From positions 1-5,208 of the forward strand of contig JAFDDL010000311.1 of assembly GCA_019310865.1 (NCBI GenBank): 5,208 bases of DNA, written 5' to 3'. Position numbers and translations under genes: made by a program. Positions 1 through 4,547 of the stretch are shown piece by piece. Numbering within the stretch: position 1 is the stretch's first letter; each line of letters opens with the position of its first letter. Origin of the DNA: Deltaproteobacteria bacterium. GTDB taxonomy: Bacteria > Desulfobacterota > Desulfobacteria > Desulfobacterales > JAFDDL01. Below the pieces are notes generated by a model. It saw only the letters and a list, made by a program, of their open reading frames with translations, ran no database searches and was not told the origin of the DNA.

Positions 1-1
1 C

Positions 2-1086
2 TATGTGCCGGTCCTTATCGACAATGTGATGCAGGGTGCGCTTGAGCTTTCCGAATCTTTACTCGAGTTGACGGATTACACCCATGAGACTGTTATCCGG
101 TCATTTATCCTGGCTGGACTGATGTTGTTGGTAAGCGGGCTCTTGCTGCAGGTGCTAAGTATGAGATTTGTTAGCGGCCCGTTGAACCAACTGGTAGAAA
201 AGACCCGACGGATTGGGGCTGGTGAATTATGGGGAGATCTCGTGCTTCGCGGAAAAGATGAACTATCAGACCTGGCGAACGCGATGAATCGAATGTGTAA
301 ACAGCTTGCTAAAGCGCAGGAAGCCATCCGTACTGAAACAGAAGCTCGCATCGCTGCCCTTGAGCAACTGCGCCACACGGAACGTCTGGCCACGCTGGGT
401 CGCCTTTCTTCAGGGATGGCACACGAACTGGGTACGCCCCTTAATGTCATTTCAGGAAGAGCCCAGCTTATTGTGAGTGAAGACCTGGAGAAAAAAGAAA
501 TTGCTGAATGTTCCAGGATAATCAGGGAGCAGACAGAACGTATGACAAGGCTAATCCAGAAATTGCTGGATTTTGCCCGTCGCAGGGCACCCCAAAAATC
601 ACCGGTCGATCTTCGGATTCTGGCCGGCCGGATCCTGGAAATGCTGAATTCAAGTGCTGGGAAACAGGGGGTTTCCCTTGAACTTGTTAAGAACAGCGAC
701 ATACCATTGATCTCAATCGACTCATCTCAAATGCAGCAGGTTCTGATGAACTTGGTTATGAATGGGATCCAGGCGATGACCAAGGGTGGCCATCTGGAAC
801 TGGGGTTCCACCTTGAACGCGTTCGCCCCCCGTCCCCGGAAATGGTGAAAAAAAAGAATGCCTCGCTATCTATGTTAAGGATGAAGGCGAAGGCATATCT
901 CAAGAAAATATGAATCATCTTTTTGAGCCTTTTTTTACCACCAAAGAAGTGGGCAAAGGTACCGGTTTGGGACTGTCCATAGCCTACGGGATCGTTGAAG
1001 AGCACGGCGGTTGGATCGATGTTGAAAGCGAGCTTGGCCAGGGCACCTGCTTTACAGTTTTTCTGCCGGTGGAGGTTGGGCAATGA
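2..1086 (+). CDS. Sensor histidine kinase (HAMP-HisKA-HATPase_c), 5'-partial, with a -1 frameshift at an A8 run
   Basis: This is the C-terminal part of a membrane histidine kinase; the frame is open to the window start, so the sensor region is missing. Numbering from the GTG at nt 5, there is a hydrophobic transmembrane segment at about residues 31-53, a HAMP linker at about 52-105, and a HisKA domain whose H-box reads RLSSGMAHELGTPLN. The phospho-accepting His is residue 140 (nt 422-424). The N-box follows as MNLVMNGIQAM (about 248-258). That frame then runs into a TGA at 911-913. The G1 (DEGEGIS), F (FEPFFTTK) and G2 (GKGTGLGLS) motifs continue in the -1 frame from about nt 856 to a TGA at 1084-1086. 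Joined at the A8 run the protein is continuous and normal. The stop overlaps the ATG of the next gene (ATGA), so the pair is translationally coupled and almost certainly cognate. The zero-frame product alone would lack half the ATP site and should not be an active kinase. The input signal cannot be read here. Confidence 0.88.
850..856 (+). other. dnaX-type slippery heptamer A AAA AAG inside the kinase gene
   Basis: In the upstream reading frame the codons are gtg aaa aaa aag aat, which places the heptamer A AAA AAG exactly in the X XXY YYZ register used for -1 slippage in bacterial dnaX. A one-base backward slip continues with GAA TGC CTC at 856 and restores the kinase catalytic motifs. Just downstream, ATGCCT-CGC (858-866) can pair with GCG-a-AGGCAT (887-896) around a 20-nt loop with one bulged A. 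The stem begins only about one nucleotide after the heptamer, closer than usual for a stimulator, and no clear Shine-Dalgarno-like stimulator is seen upstream. A missing A in the homopolymer (A9 read as A8), or a real indel, explains the same facts. Confidence 0.5.
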
Positions 1087-2447
1087 AAGGCAATGTGTTG
1101 ATTGTTGATGATGATCAAGCCATGTGTGAAATGCTCAACTTTGATTTGCGTCGCCGGGGTTTTACAACGGTCTGGTATACCTTGGCTGAGAAAGCCTTTT
1201 CCAACCTCAAGGAAGCGGATTTTGATGTTCTCCTGGCAGATATCAAGCTGCCTGGCATGACCGGTATCGAGTTATGTGAACGGGTCGTCGCTAACCGTCC
1301 GGATATCCCGGTCATCGTGATGACCGCCTTCGGCAAACTCGAAACCGCTATCGCTGCAATTCGGGCAGGCGCTTACGATTTTGTCACCAAGCCGGTAGAG
1401 CTGGATATTCTGGCAGTTGCCCTGGACAGGGCCGTCACACACCGTGCCTTACAGGAAAAGGTAAAGATCCTCAGCCAGGCGGTCGAACACGCCCAACGCT
1501 TTAAGGAACTGCTGGGTGACAGCATTTCGATGCAGGCGCTGTTTTCGCAGATTGCCCGTGTGAGCGATACTGAAATCTCAGTGCTCATACTGGGGGAAAG
1601 CGGCACAGGCAAGGAGCTGGTGGCGCGAACCCTGCACAAACAGAGCAGGCGCCACACCGCGCCATTCATCCCTATCAATTGCTCGGCCTTGCCGGAAGCA
1701 CTGCTGGAAAGTGAGCTCTTCGGTCACAAACGCGGCGCCTTTACCGATGCCAAGAGCGACCATAAAGGTTTGTTCTTGGAAGCTGAAGGCGGCACGCTGT
1801 TTCTTGATGAGATTGGCGATATCCCCTTGGCGCTTCAGCCTAAGCTTTTGCGAGCCCTGGAAGAACGTCGCGTTCGGCCGGTTGGCGCCAATGCAGAGGT
1901 TGCCTTTGATGTGCGCATCATTGCCGCCACCAACCATGACCTGGAATCTGCTGTTGAAGATGGGCTGTTCCGTGAGGATCTTTTCTATCGGCTCAATGTC
2001 ATCCAGATAGAAGTTCCGCCACTGCGTGCACGCGGAACAGACGTGCTTTTGCTGGCTCGTCATTTTATGGAGCACTTCTCACGTCTTACCGGCAAGCAGG
2101 TTGTCGGCCTCTCGAATACCGCGGCACAAAAACTACTGGCCTATTCCTGGCCCGGCAATGTCCGTGAGTTGCGTAATGCAATCGAACGTGCTGTGGCACT
2201 GACCCGCTTTGAAAAACTGGCCGTGGAGGATCTCCCAAAAAAAATCCGAGCTTATCGGAATGATCATATCTTGGTGGGCACACACAACCCCACCGAACTT
2301 ATTTCCATGGAAGAAGTCGAACGCCGCTATATCCTGCATGTCTTGAAGGCCGTCGGGGACAACCGGACATTGGCGGCACGTATCCTGAAACTGGACCGTA
2401 AGACCCTGTATCGCAAGCTCCAGCGCTACGGGATCAACGAAAGCTGA
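1083..2447 (+). CDS. NtrC-family sigma54-dependent response regulator (REC-AAA+-Fis HTH)
   Basis: This is a 454-residue bacterial enhancer-binding protein of normal full length. The receiver domain occupies about residues 1-120, with the acidic pocket D9-D11, phospho-acceptor D53 (LADIKLPGMTG), T81 and K103. The AAA+ sigma54-activation domain follows, with Walker A GESGTGKE (171-178), the sigma54-contact loop GAFTDA (218-223), Walker B TLFLDEI (238-244), arginine-finger region FREDLFYRLN (296-305) and WPGNVREL (356-363). A Fis-type helix-turn-helix ends the protein (about 427-450, NRTLAARILKLDRKTLYRKL). The contact loop has D where the textbook motif GAFTGA has G; this is a known natural variant and need not impair function. 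The start is set by GGAGG at 1071-1075 and by the 4-bp overlap with the kinase gene. It should be phosphorylated by that kinase, then oligomerise and remodel RNA polymerase-sigma54 by ATP hydrolysis. A near-consensus sigma54 promoter lies about 275 bp beyond its stop and is its most obvious target. The AtoC/ZraR/HydG-like architecture is clear, but the regulon is not. Confidence 0.97.
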   Translation: MKGNVLIVDDDQAMCEMLNFDLRRRGFTTVWYTLAEKAFSNLKEADFDVLLADIKLPGMTGIELCERVVANRPDIPVIVMTAFGKLETAIAAIRAGAYDFVTKPVELDILAVALDRAVTHRALQEKVKILSQAVEHAQRFKELLGDSISMQALFSQIARVSDTEISVLILGESGTGKELVARTLHKQSRRHTAPFIPINCSALPEALLESELFGHKRGAFTDAKSDHKGLFLEAEGGTLFLDEIGDIPLALQPKLLRALEERRVRPVGANAEVAFDVRIIAATNHDLESAVEDGLFREDLFYRLNVIQIEVPPLRARGTDVLLLARHFMEHFSRLTGKQVVGLSNTAAQKLLAYSWPGNVRELRNAIERAVALTRFEKLAVEDLPKKIRAYRNDHILVGTHNPTELISMEEVERRYILHVLKAVGDNRTLAARILKLDRKTLYRKLQRYGINES

Positions 2448-2497
2448 CCGCCGGCCCGCCTACACATTTCAAGCTCTTACGGTTTGTTCTCTGGATC

Positions 2498-2513
2498 GGC
2501 CGTAATCCCGGCC
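2498..2513 (+). terminator. Weak GC hairpin downstream of the regulator gene
   Basis: GGCCG (2498-2502) can pair with CGGCC (2509-2513) across a 6-nt loop, about 50 bases after the regulator stop codon. There is no run of T after it (TCATTTCTCCC follows), so it is at best a poor intrinsic terminator. It may simply reduce read-through or protect the 3' end. Confidence 0.2.
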
Positions 2514-2640
2514 TCATTTCTCCCGAAATATTTTTACTGGTTCAGGATTCAGAAGTTCGCTGCACTGTTTTTTGATAAAGCGCCATCCATTGTAAACATC
2601 CTTGAAATATTTTAGAACAACCTCCTCCGCAGATGCCGCC

Positions 2641-2653
2641 AATTGGGGCAATT
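2641..2653. promoter_or_regulatory. Palindrome AATTG-GGG-CAATT, candidate upstream activator site 1
   Basis: A perfect 5-bp inverted repeat with a 3-bp centre, centred near 2647, about 101 bp upstream of the start predicted from the sigma54 promoter. It lies in the range where NtrC-type activators normally bind and shares GGGGCAA with the second palindrome. Its role as a binding site is inferred from position and symmetry. Confidence 0.4.
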
Positions 2654-2657
2654 TTTC

Positions 2658-2681
2658 TGATCGGGGCAAAACGCCCCATCA
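2658..2681. promoter_or_regulatory. Palindrome TGAT-c-GGGGC-AAAAC-GCCCC-ATCA, candidate upstream activator site 2
   Basis: The arms TGAT(c)GGGGC and GCCCCATCA pair over 9 bp with one unmatched C and a 5-bp centre. It is centred near 2670, about 78 bp upstream of the predicted start and about 22 bp from the first palindrome, close to two helical turns. That is suitable for two activator dimers on one DNA face. No T-run follows on either strand, so a terminator is less likely. Confidence 0.45.
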
Positions 2682-2721
2682 CCGAATTCAATATCTATTT
2701 GATATTAAAGGATTATTATTC

Positions 2722-2737
2722 TGGCACACATTATGCT
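2722..2737 (+). promoter_or_regulatory. Sigma54 (-24/-12) promoter TGGCACACATTATGCT
   Basis: The sequence matches the consensus TGGCAC-N5-TTGCW at all positions except one (ATGC for TTGC). It has exactly 10 bp between the invariant GG (2723-2724) and GC (2735-2736). Transcription should start near 2748, giving a leader of about 144 nt before the first receiver gene. The sigma54 activator encoded immediately upstream, and the two palindromes at suitable distance, support it. It is probably the main promoter for the receiver genes and whatever is co-transcribed with them. Confidence 0.82.
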
Positions 2738-2761
2738 TTATCGATTAATAAGTTATCGATT
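2738..2761. repeat. Direct repeat TTATCGATT x2, 15-bp period
   Basis: TTATCGATT occurs at 2738-2746 and again at 2753-2761, with similar A+T-rich sequence between. The first copy starts directly after the -12 element and the pair spans the predicted start site. It could be an operator overlapping the initiation region or simply A+T-rich melting sequence. Confidence 0.4.
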
Positions 2762-2762
2762 G

Positions 2763-2788
2763 GTTAAGTACTTTCTTAACAAAGAAAG
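2763..2788 (+). promoter_or_regulatory. Two overlapping, mutually exclusive leader hairpins
   Basis: GTTAAG (2763-2768) pairs with CTTAAC (2775-2780). Alternatively CTTTCTT (2771-2777) pairs with AAGAAAG (2782-2788) around the loop AACA. They share bases, so only one can form at a time in the predicted 5' leader. The stems are short and A+T-rich, so this may be chance. Confidence 0.25.
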
Positions 2789-2880
2789 TCTGTGATCAAC
2801 GCAAAAAACGCTTCGAACGGACGGCTTAAAACCGGGCAATAAGAAGCTGGACAGATAAAAATTGATTTCCATCAAGACTT

Positions 2881-2885
2881 GGAGG
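2881..2885 (+). promoter_or_regulatory. Shine-Dalgarno GGAGG that fixes the start of the first receiver gene
   Basis: GGAGG lies 6 nt before the ATG at 2892. An in-frame TTG at 2862 would give 10 more residues but lies upstream of this site. A small hairpin, TTGAT-TTCC-ATCAA (2862-2875), sits just before the Shine-Dalgarno sequence. Confidence 0.8.
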
Positions 2886-2891
2886 CTGGAA

Positions 2892-3371
2892 ATGAACAGG
2901 AAAACACAAACCCTTTTGGACAAAAACCAAAAGGAAACAACCGTAACTAACACGTACCATATTTTACTGGCTGAAGACGATAAGGAGATGCGGGCACTGA
3001 TAGCACTCTCATTGCGAAAGGGCGGGTACAGAGTGACTGAATGCGGTGACGGCATCGGTCTGCTCACGCACCTGGAGCCCTTCTTGCTACCCAAAGGAAT
3101 TGGGGATAAAGATGTGGGCCTGATTATCTCCGATATCCGCATGCCGGGTTTAACGGGAATGGAATTGCTGGCGGGTAAGCCAAAGAACGAGGGATTTCCT
3201 CCCATAATTCTTATCACCGCTTTTGGCGATAAAGAGACACATGCCCAGGCCAAAGAACTTGGCGCGGCGGCTATGTTTAATAAACCGTTCGATATGGATG
3301 ACTTGTTGACTATAGTCCATGAGTTTCTTCCACCCAATGAAAAAGCAGGGGACAATCAAGAGCAACGATAA
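2892..3371 (+). CDS. Stand-alone response-regulator receiver protein, copy 1
   Basis: This 159-residue protein consists of one receiver (CheY-like) domain with short polar tails and no output domain. After about 20 polar N-terminal residues, the fold runs from HILLAEDD (acidic residues E28, D29 and D30) through phospho-acceptor D81 (LIISDIRMPGLTG), T109 (LITAFGD) and K131 (FNKPFD). All residues for phosphorylation are present. The linker between the second helix and third strand is slightly long (LLPKGIGDKDVG). The start at ATG 2892 is preferred because GGAGG lies 6 nt upstream; a TTG at 2862 in the same frame lacks such a site. It is the first gene after the sigma54 promoter and is followed 24 nt later by a paralogous receiver. 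Proteins like this usually act as phosphorelay intermediates, phosphate sinks or protein-protein switches. Which one applies here is unknown. Confidence 0.93.
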   Translation: MNRKTQTLLDKNQKETTVTNTYHILLAEDDKEMRALIALSLRKGGYRVTECGDGIGLLTHLEPFLLPKGIGDKDVGLIISDIRMPGLTGMELLAGKPKNEGFPPIILITAFGDKETHAQAKELGAAAMFNKPFDMDDLLTIVHEFLPPNEKAGDNQEQR

Positions 3372-3395
3372 ATTACGATTTAGGGGAGGCAGATA

Positions 3396-3941
3396 ATGAG
3401 AAACCAGGCTGAAATTGAACATCGCGGTCAGACCGCAGAAACCAGAGGCAATGCCGGGCATGGCTATAATGTGCTGCTGGCGGATGATGATTATGAAATG
3501 CGAAGGCTGCTCGCCTGGTCGCTTAACAAACAGGGCTACAAGGTCACCGAGTGCAAAGACGGCAATACACTGATGAAAAAAGTGGGGTCGGTGCCTTCTG
3601 AAGGTGTTCAATCCTTTGATCTGATCATTTCCGACATTCGTATGCCTGGGTTTACCGCGCTTCAAGTTCTGGAAATCTCCAGTGATTTCGTAGTGTTACC
3701 GCCCATGCTCCTGATTACCGCCTTCCCCGACGACGAAACCCGGAAAAAGGCCAGGCAACTTGGGGCCGTAGCTGTTGTGGAAAAACCCTTTGATGTCAAG
3801 GTCCTGATGAAGAAGGTGCGCCAAATTCTCCCCCCCGGCCTGGCGAGGAAAAGGCCATCGCCAAACCCGGTGTTGCAACACGGCGCATCCTTACCGTTTC
3901 CCATGGACATCACTTTTCGCCACGGAAAGGGCGAGGGATAG
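3396..3941 (+). CDS. Stand-alone receiver protein, copy 2, running into an HPF-like domain
   Basis: This 181-residue reading frame begins at an ATG preceded by a strong AGGGGAGG at 3382-3389. Its receiver domain (about residues 24-146) has the acidic pocket D30-D32, phospho-acceptor D80 (LIISDIRMPGFTA), T108 and K130 (VEKPFD). It shares blocks with the preceding gene (VTEC.DG, LIISDIRMPG, LITAF, KPFD, LPP), so the two are products of a tandem duplication. After ILPP at about 146 comes a basic, proline-containing linker. Then LPFPMDITFRH follows, which is the start of an HPF/RaiA-like domain, before a TAG at 3939-3941. The same frame then continues with the rest of that domain to 4274. The zero-frame gene is therefore either a receiver with a broken C-terminal partner or part of a receiver-HPF fusion. 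A run of seven C at 3830-3836, right at the end of the receiver, is a possible second weak point for frame errors. Confidence 0.88.
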   Translation: MRNQAEIEHRGQTAETRGNAGHGYNVLLADDDYEMRRLLAWSLNKQGYKVTECKDGNTLMKKVGSVPSEGVQSFDLIISDIRMPGFTALQVLEISSDFVVLPPMLLITAFPDDETRKKARQLGAVAVVEKPFDVKVLMKKVRQILPPGLARKRPSPNPVLQHGASLPFPMDITFRHGKGEG

Positions 3942-4274
3942 ATCTGTGCATTCATTCGTGATATCGCGGCCAAGCTAAATCCGTTCGCCGACCATATCTG
4001 GCTGGTTCATGTAGTCGTGGAGGATTTGTCACCCGAAGCACACCGGAAGCACAGCCACCACATTACCATACGGGCCGTGATCAGCGACGACAAACCCGTT
4101 GTGGTGTCACACAACACTGACCATGCAGATAGTCACGAAAATCTCTACCTCGGCATCCGCATCGCCTTTGGTATAGCCCGTCGCCAACTGAAACACTCCT
4201 TGGGCAAGCGGCGGGCAAAAAGGTTCACACGGCGTGAACCGAGTCAGCAAGAAATAGTCGATGAATTCGAGTGA
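3903..4274 (+). pseudogene. HPF/RaiA-like ribosome-hibernation domain interrupted by an in-frame TAG
   Basis: Reading from the ATG at 3903 gives MDITFRH, twelve or so poorly matching residues with a TAG at 3939-3941, then AFIRDIAAKLN. Next come a strand with HVVVEDLSPEAHRKHSHHI, a central VVVSHN, and DSHENLYLGIRIAFGIARRQL with a basic tail. This order matches the sigma54-modulation/S30EA (HPF, RaiA) family, whose members bind the 30S decoding region and silence ribosomes in stress or stationary phase. Only about the first 12 residues lie before the stop, and spacing across it matches the family, so no frame change is needed. No Shine-Dalgarno sequence precedes the ATG at 3903, so it is probably reached by translation from the receiver frame. 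An initiation at GTG 4017 would lose the first strand and helix. It may be a decayed gene, a fusion with a recoded stop, or a base-call error. Confidence 0.72.
4222..4240 (+). repeat. Perfect hairpin GGTTCAC-ACGGC-GTGAACC
   Basis: A 7-bp perfect inverted repeat with a 5-nt loop lies near the 3' end of the HPF-like segment, about 32 bases before its stop. No T-run follows, so it is not a standard terminator. It could affect mRNA 3'-end stability or be a small protein-binding palindrome. Confidence 0.35.
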
Positions 4275-4355
4275 CTTTATGAAACGAACTGACAGTAAGA
4301 GAAAAATCTTCATTTGATATGTGTTCAACTATTAACAACCGTTTAAGAAAGGATA

Positions 4356-4466
4356 ATGTCCATGTATTACACCGCTGATTCAAACCGGTTTATGTCAAGC
4401 TTCGCAAAAGGAGGTTTTAATAATGTTGATGTTCATTATCCGGCTATTGGAGAAAATTTTACCTGA
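4356..4466 (+). CDS. Possible small protein (34-36 aa), unrecognised
   Basis: In-frame ATGs lie at 4356 and 4362. The second is better placed, 8 nt after AAAGGA (about 4348-4353). The product from 4362 is 34 residues, beginning MYYTADSNRFMSSFAKGG and ending at TGA 4464-4466. It has no signal peptide or known motif that I recognise. Its 3' half overlaps another tiny ORF in a different frame. Only the Shine-Dalgarno/ATG pair supports it, so it may not be expressed. Confidence 0.25.
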   Translation: MSMYYTADSNRFMSSFAKGGFNNVDVHYPAIGENFT

Positions 4467-4515
4467 AAGAACCCTATCAAAGGAGACAACCATGAACATG
4501 AAGACCAATAGATAA
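4423..4515 (+). CDS. Possible small hydrophobic-N-terminus peptide (30 aa), unrecognised
   Basis: The ATG at 4423 follows a strong AAAAGGAGG (4406-4414) by 8 nt. The peptide begins MLMFIIRLLEKILPERTLSK, a short amphipathic hydrophobic stretch followed by a polar tail, and ends at TAA 4513-4515. A second ATG in the same frame at 4492 has its own AAAGGAG (4479-4485), which would give only seven residues. The stop lies 32 bases before the yfdX-like ATG, so translation here could feed ribosomes to that gene as a leader peptide. No family is recognised. Confidence 0.33.
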   Translation: MLMFIIRLLEKILPERTLSKETTMNMKTNR

Positions 4516-4547
4516 ACTATAAAAGTAGAGCAATAAGGAGATAAATT

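Larger units (their letters stand above)
2448..2891. other. 444-base intergenic regulatory region
   Basis: This gap between the NtrC-type regulator and the first receiver gene holds, in order: a weak GC hairpin (2498-2513); a possible minus-strand ORF remnant (2514-2678); two adjacent palindromes (2641-2653 and 2658-2681); a sigma54 promoter (2722-2737); a 15-bp-spaced direct repeat at the expected transcription start; and a leader with small hairpins and a good Shine-Dalgarno sequence. No tRNA or recognised riboswitch was found. Confidence 0.8.

Noticed and set aside
76..702. 208-codon open frame on the minus strand opposite the kinase gene
   Set aside because: It lies wholly opposite the clear HAMP/HisKA coding frame and has Ser/Arg-rich composition with no recognisable domain, typical of an antisense shadow.
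1578..2075. 165-codon minus-strand open frame inside the regulator gene
   Set aside because: It is opposite the AAA+ domain with Walker A, Walker B and GAFTDA motifs in the + frame, so it is a shadow.
2525..2613. GAAATATTTT repeated at 2525 and 2604
   Set aside because: It is only ten A+T-rich bases, with no conserved flanks or symmetry that would suggest a mobile element or operator.
2658..2681. Palindrome as an intrinsic terminator of the regulator operon
   Set aside because: No T-run follows on either strand, and its position upstream of a sigma54 promoter fits an activator site better.
2753..3355. 200-codon minus-strand open frame over the first receiver gene and its leader
   Set aside because: The + strand encodes an unambiguous receiver with all catalytic residues and a Shine-Dalgarno sequence. 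The minus frame shows no domain.
3830..3960. Alternative +1 reading of the second receiver's tail after the C7 run (about 40 further codons, RPGEEKAIAKPG...)
   Set aside because: It looks somewhat protein-like, but the HPF-like start MDITFRH is in the original frame and nothing known matches the alternative. It is kept only as a caution about the homopolymer.
4314..4345. TTGATA as a sigma70 -35 box ahead of yfdX
   Set aside because: No acceptable -10 hexamer lies 16-18 bp downstream.
4382..4391. AAACCGGTTT 10-bp palindrome
   Set aside because: It is short and isolated, lies within a possible small ORF, and no neighbouring repeat supports an operator.
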